From the NCBI RefSeq assembly GCF_000526995.1, contig NZ_AZUI01000001.1, forward strand, positions 5,002,001 through 5,066,000: a DNA stretch of 64,000 nt. The letters run 5' to 3'. Positions 1 to 7,572 of the stretch are shown here, in pieces. Below the pieces are notes generated by a model. The model was not told the DNA's origin, searched no databases, and saw only the letters and a list, made by a program, of their open reading frames with translations. Position 1 is the stretch's first letter; each line of letters begins with the position of its first letter. A program made the translations under genes and the position numbers. This DNA comes from Lacrimispora indolis DSM 755 (lineage in GTDB: Bacteria > Bacillota > Clostridia > Lachnospirales > Lachnospiraceae).

Positions 1-1
1 A

Positions 2-664
2 GAGGAAATGGTTGTGCATTCAGGTACATGGGAACGGGAGAAGCAGGCTGGACGGATCCGGTTTAAATTCCGTCTGGAGCTTGGCTGGGGACCGGATACC
101 AGGGTTTACCGTGACCACCTTATAAAAGACTGGGAAGGACGTCTGGAGACGGATGGAAAGCTGCTTTCCGTTGAACCGTGCTGGAATCACTATGGCCAGG
201 ATATTTATCACCATGATGACAAGAGCTGCAGCTTTACCATGACCACATACCAGTCTCCGGCTTCCGGTAAATGGATGGGCGCGGAGAAGACGGTGGCAGA
301 GGGTTTTATCTTTGAGGTGGAAGCGGATGTGGACAGCGTTCTGCGCCTGCTCATCAATGGAAAGGAATATCTCCTTCCTGTGAGGAAAATGCTTAACAGC
401 TCCCAGGTCATGGCTCTTTGGGATGAAGTGAACAGCCTTACAAAGGAACATTGGGGAGAGATCACTCATTACCGGGATGATCCATGGTGGCATAATGCCT
501 ATAAAATCCGCGTAGGCAAGGCGTATCCCGAAAACTCTTATAAGGTTACCGGAAAAAGAAGGATCCGGATGGAACAAAGCGGAAACTTACGGCTTCGTAT
601 CTGGCAGAAAAATGGAGATGCGGCCTGGACCTCACCTGTATTTATATCCGTAAAAGATAAATGA
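2..664 (+). CDS. Unidentified protein, 3' part only
   Basis: This frame is open to the left window edge, so the gene probably starts outside the window; the ATG at position 8 has no spaced ribosome binding site. I do not recognise the family with confidence. The visible 218 residues are soluble, rich in Trp, Tyr and charged residues, without membrane segments, and look like a beta-rich domain. The ending (a short strand, then Trp-Thr-Ser-Pro-Val) resembles the C-terminal end of PHP/DUF3604-type hydrolases, but this is a weak resemblance. Its stop codon overlaps an ATG of the following PTS IIB region (ATGA at 661), so the two are likely one operon. Confidence 0.6.
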   Translation, partial: EEMVVHSGTWEREKQAGRIRFKFRLELGWGPDTRVYRDHLIKDWEGRLETDGKLLSVEPCWNHYGQDIYHHDDKSCSFTMTTYQSPASGKWMGAEKTVAEGFIFEVEADVDSVLRLLINGKEYLLPVRKMLNSSQVMALWDEVNSLTKEHWGEITHYRDDPWWHNAYKIRVGKAYPENSYKVTGKRRIRMEQSGNLRLRIWQKNGDAAWTSPVFISVKDK

Positions 665-678
665 AAGGGGACTATTTG

Positions 679-1173
679 ATGATGGAGATTGTAAATGTCC
701 GGATTGATGACCGTCTGATTCACGGACAGGTAGCAACTGTCTGGAGCCAGGTTACAGGAGCAACCAGGATCATGGTGGTAGATGATCAGGTTGTAAAGGA
801 TACAATCAATAAGGAGGCTCTTAAGCTGGCCTGCCCGAAGCAGTGTAAGCTGTCAATTCTTACGGTAGAAAAGGCAGCAGCCAATCTGTGTGCCGGAAAA
901 TACCAGGAGGAAAGGGTCTTTCTGGTCGCCAAAAGCCCCAAAACCATGCGCAGGCTTTACGATGCTGGCTTCCACATGGATCAAGTGAATGTAGGAAATA
1001 TGGGAGGAAAGCAGAATACCAGAATGCTGAAAAAGGCCGTCAGTGTATCAGAAGAAGATATTGCAGATTTTCTTTATCTGTCAAAACAGGGAGTAATTAT
1101 TACGGCCCAGATGGTTCCCGCTGATGATGCGCTGGATTTTATCAAATTGATCAATGAGCATACCAGGCTTTGA
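679..1173 (+). CDS. PTS mannose/fructose/sorbose-family IIB component
   Basis: This is the cytoplasmic IIB phosphotransfer subunit of a mannose-family sugar phosphotransferase system; it takes phosphate from IIA and passes it to the incoming sugar at IIC/IID. The family hallmark RIDDRLIHGQ is at residues 8-17, with the phosphorylated His at residue 15, as in LevE-type proteins. I chose ATG 679 because AAAGGGG lies 8 bases upstream and it puts the active His at position 15; ATG 661 is too close to the previous gene and lacks a site. At 164 residues it is full length. No IIA, IIC or IID follows; they must lie upstream of the window or are lost. Confidence 0.88.
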   Translation: MMEIVNVRIDDRLIHGQVATVWSQVTGATRIMVVDDQVVKDTINKEALKLACPKQCKLSILTVEKAAANLCAGKYQEERVFLVAKSPKTMRRLYDAGFHMDQVNVGNMGGKQNTRMLKKAVSVSEEDIADFLYLSKQGVIITAQMVPADDALDFIKLINEHTRL

Positions 1174-1179
1174 AAAATC

Positions 1180-1326
1180 ATGTCACCGGGCACAATCTGG
1201 GAGATGCGGTGGCAGCTGTCCATTGAGGGAAATTCTCATTATAATCCCATTGCTTCCAACGATACGGAAGATGGGAGAGCCAAAAATCGCCGGGTAGAAA
1301 TTACCATTACGGGACGGGCTAATTAG
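1180..1326 (+). pseudogene. Remnant of an OmpA/MotB-type C-terminal domain
   Basis: A 48-codon open frame, in the same frame as the PTS IIB gene and only separated from it by the stop codon plus six bases, ends with a stretch containing GRAKNRRVEI. That is the conserved end of the OmpA/MotB peptidoglycan-binding domain (usual form: SxxTxxGRAxNRRVEI). Nothing upstream encodes the rest of the domain, and there is no ribosome binding site. I read it as the surviving tail of a motB-like gene left by a deletion or rearrangement. Confidence 0.6.
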
Positions 1327-1377
1327 GAAGAATTCGTGCATACTATGATTAATCTTATGTTTTTCTTTAAGTATTAT

Positions 1378-1406
1378 TTGACAATTCCATATATTTATGA
1401 TAGACT
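1378..1406 (+). promoter_or_regulatory. Promoter of the ABC-F leader
   Basis: TTGACA at 1378-1383, a 17-base spacer and TAGACT at 1401-1406 form a near-consensus sigma-A promoter. Transcription would start near 1413, about 270 bases before the ABC-F gene. Confidence 0.75.
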
Positions 1407-1412
1407 ACGGGC

Positions 1413-1644
1413 ATATTAAACGAAATGAGGTGAAAGGATGAATTAATAATTCTTGCTGAAGTAACTGCATGATAAGAGGGAAAGGACATTGTCTTTTTTT
1501 GTCATGCCTGTTTTTGCAAGAATATTATTTCATTCTCATACCTTTTCCTGTCATAATGAGACATGGAAAGAGCGGAAGGTTTGCCCAAAGGGCTTATTTT
1601 GATGCGGACGGCTGTGAGAAAAAGATTCTTGCAGTCGTTTTTTT
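1413..1644 (+). promoter_or_regulatory. Attenuator-like leader with micro-ORF and antiterminator
   Basis: The leader contains a good ribosome binding site (GAGGTGAAAGG) in front of a minimal ORF, ATG-AAT-TAA, at 1438-1446. Downstream, TGCAAGAAT at 1515-1523 is perfectly complementary to ATTCTTGCA at 1625-1633, which is the 3' arm of an intrinsic terminator. The two pairings exclude each other, as in ribosome-mediated attenuators that control antibiotic-resistance ABC-F genes. A second frame opens at ATG 1469 and runs in frame into the ABC-F gene. The mechanism is inferred; the pairings are seen directly. Confidence 0.6.
1608..1644 (+). terminator. Intrinsic terminator inside the ABC-F leader
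   Basis: ACGGCTGTGAGAA (1608-1620) pairs with TTCTTGCAGTCGT (1626-1638) over 13 positions including three G-U pairs, with a 5-base loop, followed by a run of seven T to 1644. It lies 40 bases before the ABC-F start codon. Confidence 0.75.
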
Positions 1645-1684
1645 GTGCGGAAATTTTATTTCCTGCCTGAATGGAGGAATATCT

Positions 1685-3184
1685 ATGTCATTAATACAGG
1701 TCACTGATTTGTCATTTACCTACGATGGAAGCCCGGATCCCGTGTTCGAGCACGTTTCCTTTCAGATTGATACGGATTGGAAGCTGGGATTCACAGGAAG
1801 AAACGGAAGAGGAAAGACCACATTTTTAAATCTTCTGATGAACCGTTACAAATACACAGGAACCATTATTTCCAATGTCCTGTTTGATTATTTCCCATTT
1901 CCTGTACCGGATGAGGAGATGAATACTTTAGAAATTCTGGATTCCCTTCTTGGAGAGTATCCTTTCTGGGAGCTTAAAAGAGAGCTGTCCAAACTGAAGG
2001 TTTCTGAGGATGTGCTATACCGTCCCTTTTACACGCTTTCAAACGGGGAGAGGACCAAGGTCCTCTTAGCAGCCCTGTTCTTAAGAGAAGGCCGCTTTCT
2101 GCTGATTGATGAGCCCACCAATCATCTGGACCGGGAAGCCAGAGAACTGGTAAGCCAGTATTTAAACAGTAAAAAGGGATTTATCCTGGTGTCCCATGAC
2201 CGGAACTTCCTGGATGCATCCGTGGACCATATCTTGTCCATAAACAAAACCAACATTGAGATCCAGAAGGGCAATTTCTCTTCCTGGTATGAGAATAAGC
2301 AGATGCAGGATCAGTATGAACGATCTGAAAATGAACGTTTAAAAAAGGACATCAGGCATCTGGAGGCGGCCGCAAGGCAATCCGGGGAATGGGCGGACCA
2401 GGTAGAATCAACAAAAATCGGAAAAAAGTCCATGATACACGAAAAATCCATTGGTACGCGGGCTTATGTTGGAGAAAAGTCCAGACGGATGCAGATGCGG
2501 AGAAAGAATCTGGAACGCAGACAGGACCGTGCCATTGATGATAAAAAAGACCTGCTTAAAAACATTGAAGAAGGGGAGAGCCTTAAGCTTTATCCTTTAA
2601 AATACCGCTCGTCAAGAATTCTCACCTTAAAAAATGTGGTTCCATACTATGAGGTGCCTGTTTGTGAACCTGTCAGTTTTACTCTGGAACAGGGACAGAG
2701 GATATCCTTACAGGGGCGAAACGGCTGCGGAAAATCCAGTATACTGAAGCTGGTCCTAGGTGAAGCCGTTACAGGCGAGAGCATCTCCTATGAGGGGGAT
2801 AAGGAAATAGCCAGCGGTCTTAGGATATCCTATGTATCCCAGGATACTTCATTTTTACAAGGGAGTCTGACGGAATATTCCCGGGAAAGCGGTATTGAAG
2901 ATTCCCTGTTTAAGGCGCTTCTCCGCAAGCTGGACTTTTCCAGGGAGCAATTGGAGAAGCCGATGGAATCCTACAGCGAAGGACAGAAGAAAAAGGTTCT
3001 TATTGCCCGCAGCCTCTGTGAGCAGGCCCATCTGTATGTTTGGGATGAACCTCTTAATTTCATTGATGTGTATTCCAGGATTCAGATCGAGGATCTGATC
3101 CTTAAGTTCCAGCCGACTATGCTGCTTGTAGAGCATGACGATGCGTTTACCCGTAAGGTGGCCACCGGGGTGGTGGAGTTATAA
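1685..3184 (+). CDS. Lsa-type ABC-F ribosomal protection protein
   Basis: A soluble protein of 499 residues with two ABC ATPase domains and no membrane segments, as in the ABC-F family that acts on the ribosome. Walker A motifs are GRNGRGKTT near residue 37 and GRNGCGKSS near residue 345; signature and Walker B sequences (LSNGERTK, LLIDEPTNHLD; YSEGQKKK, VWDEPLNFID) are present, with a charged interdomain linker around 220-300. The start (MSLIQV) and the TDWKLGFTGRNGRGKTT region resemble Lsa proteins, which displace lincosamides, streptogramin A and pleuromutilins from ribosomes. ATG 1685 is chosen for GGAGG at 1673-1677. Single gene behind its own promoter and attenuator-like leader. Actual resistance is not shown by sequence alone. 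Confidence 0.87.
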   Translation: MSLIQVTDLSFTYDGSPDPVFEHVSFQIDTDWKLGFTGRNGRGKTTFLNLLMNRYKYTGTIISNVLFDYFPFPVPDEEMNTLEILDSLLGEYPFWELKRELSKLKVSEDVLYRPFYTLSNGERTKVLLAALFLREGRFLLIDEPTNHLDREARELVSQYLNSKKGFILVSHDRNFLDASVDHILSINKTNIEIQKGNFSSWYENKQMQDQYERSENERLKKDIRHLEAAARQSGEWADQVESTKIGKKSMIHEKSIGTRAYVGEKSRRMQMRRKNLERRQDRAIDDKKDLLKNIEEGESLKLYPLKYRSSRILTLKNVVPYYEVPVCEPVSFTLEQGQRISLQGRNGCGKSSILKLVLGEAVTGESISYEGDKEIASGLRISYVSQDTSFLQGSLTEYSRESGIEDSLFKALLRKLDFSREQLEKPMESYSEGQKKKVLIARSLCEQAHLYVWDEPLNFIDVYSRIQIEDLILKFQPTMLLVEHDDAFTRKVATGVVEL

Positions 3185-3255
3185 ATTGGCTGCTGCTCTT
3201 TTCTATATTACCGTTCATCTAAAGGGGTATTCCATTGGAAAAGCCGATTTTGTTA

Positions 3256-3284
3256 TTTGCAATAAAAGGTATTTATGATATAAT
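3256..3284 (+). promoter_or_regulatory. Promoter of miaB-mutS region
   Basis: An extended -10 element (TG at 3276, then TATAAT at 3279-3284) follows a weak -35 (TTTGCA at 3256, 17-base spacer). It lies about 30 bases before miaB. Confidence 0.6.
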
Positions 3285-3318
3285 GGGAAAACCGAATAAA
3301 AATTAAGAGGTTATGCAA

Positions 3319-4764
3319 ATGGATTTTATAAATATGACTTATGAGGAAGCCCTCAGCCAGGCACCAAAGGAAGAACCTGCAAGACAGTACTATTTTATAG
3401 AGCGTTACCGGGATATTCTGGATCAATTAAAGAAATCATCAGGGAAAGAACAATTTACCTTTCACATCGCCACCTTCGGATGCCAGATGAATTCCAGAGA
3501 TTCTGAAAAGCTTCAGGGAATTTTAGAAGCAATCGGTTTTGTGGAAACCGATACGGAAGAGGCGGACTTTGTTCTATATAATACCTGTACGGTCAGAGAA
3601 AATGCCAATGACAGAGTTTACGGGCGTCTTGGATATTTAAACAGCTTAAAAAAGAAAAATCCTCATATGATGATCGCTCTTTGCGGCTGTATGATGCAGG
3701 AAGAAAAAGTAGTTGCCAAGATTAAAAAGAGCTACCGGTTTGTGGATATTATTTTCGGCACTCACAATATTTTTAAACTGGCAGAGCTTATGTATGAACG
3801 CCTGGAAGAAAAAAGGATGGTTGTAGACATCTGGGAAGGAACGGACCGGATCGTGGAAGATCTCCCAACGGACCGGAAGTACCCCTTTAAGTCCGGCGTT
3901 AATATTATGTTTGGCTGCAACAATTTCTGCAGCTACTGCATCGTGCCTTATGTGCGGGGCAAAGAGCGGAGCCGCAGCCCCAAAGACATTTTAGAGGAGG
4001 TAAAGCAGCTTGCAGATGACGGCGTTGTGGAGATCATGCTTTTAGGGCAGAATGTCAACTCATATGGAAAAAACCTGGAAACACCCGTAACCTTTGCAGA
4101 ACTTCTGACCCAGATCGACCAGGTGGAAGGCCTGGAGCGGATTCGCTTTATGACTTCTCATCCAAAGGATTTGTCAGACGATCTGATCGAAGCCATGAAA
4201 AACTCAAAAAAGGTGTGCAATCATCTTCACCTGCCTCTTCAGTCAGGCAGCAGCCGGATTTTAAAGGTCATGAACCGGAAATACACCAAGGAACAGTATC
4301 TGGAGCTTGTAGAAAAAATCCGGACAGCCATGCCGGATATTTCTCTGACCACAGATATCATCGTAGGCTTCCCCGGAGAGACGGAAGAAGATTTTAACGA
4401 AACCCTTGAAGTGGTGAAAAAGGTACGCTTTGACAGTGCCTTTACCTTTATTTATTCCAAGCGTACGGGAACACCGGCAGCAAAGATGGAGGAGGTACCG
4501 GAAGAACTGGTGAAGAAACGTTTTGACCGTCTGCTTGCTGAAGTTCAGAAGATATCCTCCGAAGTCTGCGGAAAAGATGAGCACACCGTTCAGAAGGTGC
4601 TGGTTGAAGATAAAAATGATCACGAGGAAGGTCTTTTAACCGGCCGCATGGGCAATAATACTACCGTTCATTTTAAAGGAGATTCCTCACTTATTGGAAA
4701 AATCGTGGACGTATATCTGGATGAATCCAGAGGATTTTACTACATGGGAACCTTAAGACCATAA
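3319..4764 (+). CDS. miaB: tRNA-2-methylthio-N6-dimethylallyladenosine synthase
   Basis: Radical-SAM methylthiotransferase that adds the 2-methylthio group to i6A37 of tRNAs. Counting from the alternative ATG at 3313, the N-terminal cluster cysteines are C57 (FGCQMN), C92 (NTCTVREN) and C126 (CGCMMQ), the radical SAM CxxxCxxC is C202, C206 and C209 (GCNNFCSYC), and a TRAM domain closes the protein. ATG 3319 has better spacing from AAGAGG (9 bases) than ATG 3313 (3 bases), so I use 3319. The N-terminal extension before the first cysteine, about 50 residues, is typical of clostridial MiaB. miaA, which makes the i6A substrate, lies 4.8 kb downstream. Confidence 0.95.
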   Translation: MDFINMTYEEALSQAPKEEPARQYYFIERYRDILDQLKKSSGKEQFTFHIATFGCQMNSRDSEKLQGILEAIGFVETDTEEADFVLYNTCTVRENANDRVYGRLGYLNSLKKKNPHMMIALCGCMMQEEKVVAKIKKSYRFVDIIFGTHNIFKLAELMYERLEEKRMVVDIWEGTDRIVEDLPTDRKYPFKSGVNIMFGCNNFCSYCIVPYVRGKERSRSPKDILEEVKQLADDGVVEIMLLGQNVNSYGKNLETPVTFAELLTQIDQVEGLERIRFMTSHPKDLSDDLIEAMKNSKKVCNHLHLPLQSGSSRILKVMNRKYTKEQYLELVEKIRTAMPDISLTTDIIVGFPGETEEDFNETLEVVKKVRFDSAFTFIYSKRTGTPAAKMEEVPEELVKKRFDRLLAEVQKISSEVCGKDEHTVQKVLVEDKNDHEEGLLTGRMGNNTTVHFKGDSSLIGKIVDVYLDESRGFYYMGTLRP

Positions 4765-4797
4765 ACAGAAGAGAAAGAAAAGAGGAAGTAAAAGAGC

Positions 4798-7452
4798 ATG
4801 GCTGGATTGTCACCAATGATGGCCCATTACATGGAAACAAAAAAGGAATACCCGGACTGTGTCCTGTTTTACAGACTGGGGGACTTTTATGAAATGTTTT
4901 TTGAAGATGCAGTCACCGTATCAAAAGAGCTGGAAATCACCTTAACCGGAAAGGAATGCGGACTGGAGGAACGGGCGCCTATGTGCGGCGTTCCTTACCA
5001 TGCCGTTGATACATATTTAAACCGTCTTGTCCAGAAAGGCTATAAGGTTGCCATTGCCGAGCAGATGGAGGATCCCAGGCTTGCCAAGGGGCTGGTAAAG
5101 CGGGAGGTCATCCGCGTGGTAACACCTGGAACCATTACAAGCGCCCAGGCACTTGACGAAACAAAAAACAATTACCTCATGGGAATCGTCTATGTGGGTG
5201 AAACCTTTGGGATCGCAGTTGCGGATATCAGCACCGGCGATTTTCTTGTGACTGAGGTAGAATCGGAGCGGGAGCTGACGGATGAGATCAACAAGTTTAC
5301 CCCCTCTGAAATTATCTGCAACGAAGCATTTTATGTTTCAGGAGTGGATATTGAGGAAATAAAGAACCGCCACCATGCGGTCATTTCATCTCTGGATCAT
5401 CATTTCTTTTCCGATGAAGTCTGCCGGAAAATTCTAAAAGAACACTTTAAGGTAGGCGCGCTTACGGGGCTTGGACTGGATGATTATGACACCGGAGTCA
5501 TAGCTGCCGGGGCGGTTATGGAGTACATGTACGAGACCCAGAAAAACAGCCTTTCCCACATAACAACCATTACCCCCTATTCCACCGGGCAGTTCATGAT
5601 CATTGACACTTCTACCAGACGGAATCTGGAGCTTTTGGAAACCTTGAGGGAAAAGCAGAAGAGGGGAAGCCTTCTATGGGTCCTGGACAGGACGAAAACA
5701 GCCATGGGAGCAAGAATGCTGCGCACCTTTATTGAACAGCCTTTGATCCATAAGTCAGAGATCATAAAACGCCAGAATGCCATTGAAGAGCTGAATATGA
5801 ACTTCATATCAAGGGAGGAGATCTGCGAATATTTAAATCCCATTTATGACCTGGAACGCCTGATCGGCCGGATCAGCTACAAAACGGCCAATCCAAGAGA
5901 TTTAATCGCATTTAAAAGCTCCCTGGAAATGCTCCCTCATATCAAAAACATTTTAAACGAATTCACCAGCGACATGCTGAAAGATTTGTGGGTAGAACTG
6001 GATCCCTTAGAGGATGTCAGTGAATTGATCAATAATGCCATTATCGATGATCCGCCTGTGACCTTAAGAGACGGCGGGATCATCAAGGACGGTTTCCATG
6101 AAGAAGCTGACAAACTTCGAAGCGCAAAGACAGAAGGAAAGAACTGGCTGGCTGATTTGGAGCTGCGGGAAAAAGAGAAAACCGGGATCAAAAATCTGAA
6201 GGTGAAATTCAATAAAGTCTTCGGATACTATTTTGAAGTGACCAATTCCTTTAAAGATCTTGTACCGGATTATTTTATCCGCAAGCAGACCCTTGCCAAC
6301 GCAGAGCGTTACACCACTGACGAGTTAAAGGAGCTTGAGGATGTGATCCTGGGTGCTGAGGACAAGCTGTTTTCCCTGGAATACAGCTTATTCTGTGAGG
6401 TCCGGGATTCGGTAGCAGATCAGGTTCTCCGAATTCAAAAAACCGCCAGAGCCATCGCAGGGATCGATGTCCTGACCTCCTTATCCTCTGTTGCCACAAG
6501 GAACAACTACATAAAGCCTCAGATCAACGAAAAGGGGCTGATCGACATTAGAAACGGACGCCATCCGGTTGTAGAAAAGATGATGCGGGATGACTTATTT
6601 GTTTCCAATGATACATATCTGGACAACGGTAAAAACCGGGTTTCCATCATCACCGGTCCCAACATGGCAGGAAAGTCTACCTATATGCGCCAGACGGCTT
6701 TGATCGTCCTCATGGCTCAGATCGGAAGCTTTGTTCCCGCAGAAGAGGCAAGCATCGGAATCTGCGACCGGATCTTCACCCGGGTAGGCGCTTCCGATGA
6801 CCTGGCTTCCGGCCAGAGTACCTTTATGGTGGAGATGACCGAGGTTGCCAACATTCTTCGGAATGCCACAAAAAACAGTCTGATCGTCTTAGATGAGATC
6901 GGCCGGGGCACCAGCACCTTTGACGGGCTCAGCATTGCCTGGGCCGTGGTGGAACATATCAGCAATCCCAAAATCCTGGGAGCGAAAACCTTGTTTGCGA
7001 CCCATTACCATGAACTTACCGAGCTGGAAGGAACCATGGGCGGGGTGAATAATTACTGCATCGCAGTAAAAGAGCAGGGTGATGACATCGTATTTTTAAG
7101 AAAAATCATAAAAGGCGGGGCCGATAAAAGCTACGGCGTACAGGTTGCAAAGCTGGCCGGCGTGCCGGATTCCGTCATTGTCAGGGCAAAGGAGCTTCTG
7201 GCAGAATTAAGTGACGCGGACATCACGGCCAAAGCCAGGGAAATTGCCGGGGGCAATGCCAACATTATCCAGAGAAAGGCGGTTCCCAGGCCAGATGAAG
7301 TGGATTTACAGCAGATGTCCCTCTTTGACACCGTAAAGGACGATGATATCATCAAGGAATTGGGCGATCTGGAGCTGGGAAACATGACTCCCATTGATGC
7401 GCTCAACACCTTATACCGTTTGCAGACAAAACTTAAAAACCGCTGGCAGTAG
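4798..7452 (+). CDS. mutS: DNA mismatch repair protein MutS
   Basis: Recognises mismatches and small loops and, with MutL, starts strand-directed repair. The N-terminal mismatch-binding motif GDFYEMF is at residues 28-34; the ATPase has Walker A GPNMAGKST near residue 620 and Walker B VLDEIGRGTSTFDG. Near the C-terminus QMSLF matches a beta-clamp binding motif. The length of 884 residues is normal for the family. Starts at ATG 4798 after AGAGGAAG, 33 bases behind miaB and likely co-transcribed with it; mutL follows after a pair of structured repeats. Confidence 0.97.
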   Translation: MAGLSPMMAHYMETKKEYPDCVLFYRLGDFYEMFFEDAVTVSKELEITLTGKECGLEERAPMCGVPYHAVDTYLNRLVQKGYKVAIAEQMEDPRLAKGLVKREVIRVVTPGTITSAQALDETKNNYLMGIVYVGETFGIAVADISTGDFLVTEVESERELTDEINKFTPSEIICNEAFYVSGVDIEEIKNRHHAVISSLDHHFFSDEVCRKILKEHFKVGALTGLGLDDYDTGVIAAGAVMEYMYETQKNSLSHITTITPYSTGQFMIIDTSTRRNLELLETLREKQKRGSLLWVLDRTKTAMGARMLRTFIEQPLIHKSEIIKRQNAIEELNMNFISREEICEYLNPIYDLERLIGRISYKTANPRDLIAFKSSLEMLPHIKNILNEFTSDMLKDLWVELDPLEDVSELINNAIIDDPPVTLRDGGIIKDGFHEEADKLRSAKTEGKNWLADLELREKEKTGIKNLKVKFNKVFGYYFEVTNSFKDLVPDYFIRKQTLANAERYTTDELKELEDVILGAEDKLFSLEYSLFCEVRDSVADQVLRIQKTARAIAGIDVLTSLSSVATRNNYIKPQINEKGLIDIRNGRHPVVEKMMRDDLFVSNDTYLDNGKNRVSIITGPNMAGKSTYMRQTALIVLMAQIGSFVPAEEASIGICDRIFTRVGASDDLASGQSTFMVEMTEVANILRNATKNSLIVLDEIGRGTSTFDGLSIAWAVVEHISNPKILGAKTLFATHYHELTELEGTMGGVNNYCIAVKEQGDDIVFLRKIIKGGADKSYGVQVAKLAGVPDSVIVRAKELLAELSDADITAKAREIAGGNANIIQRKAVPRPDEVDLQQMSLFDTVKDDDIIKELGDLELGNMTPIDALNTLYRLQTKLKNRWQ

Positions 7453-7454
7453 GT

Positions 7455-7558
7455 AACACCCTGCGGGCATACCTTTATGCCTAAAAAGCGTGGGCAAATG
7501 AGTGGAAACACCCTGCGGGCATACCTTTATGCCCAAAAAGCGTGGGCAAATAAGTGGA
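7455..7558 (+). repeat. Tandem pair of 52-nt structured repeats before mutL
   Basis: Two units, 7455-7506 and 7507-7558, differ at only two positions. Each reads AACACCCTGCGGGCATACC, then TTTATGCC, an A-rich loop, GTGGGCA and a purine-rich end that runs directly into the mutL ribosome binding site (AAAGGAG). Within a unit, GGGCAT can pair with ATGCCC (loop ACCTTT), or TGCCCA can pair with TGGGCA; the two hairpins share the middle arm. Relatives occur before mreD, the hlyD-like gene and aroB. Confidence 0.85.
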
Positions 7559-7572
7559 AAGGAGCAGGTGCT

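Noticed and set aside
20-577. 185-codon minus-strand frame opposite the first gene
   Set aside because: No start signal, no recognisable family, and the plus-strand frame is continuous and coupled to the next gene.
1469-1684. N-terminal extension of the ABC-F protein from ATG 1469
   Set aside because: The extra 72 residues match nothing in the family, cover the terminator hairpin, and ATG 1685 has an ideal ribosome binding site.
7455-7558. The tandem 52-nt repeats as a small CRISPR array
   Set aside because: The units are adjacent without unique spacers, number only two per site, and hold internal hairpins; no cas genes are present.
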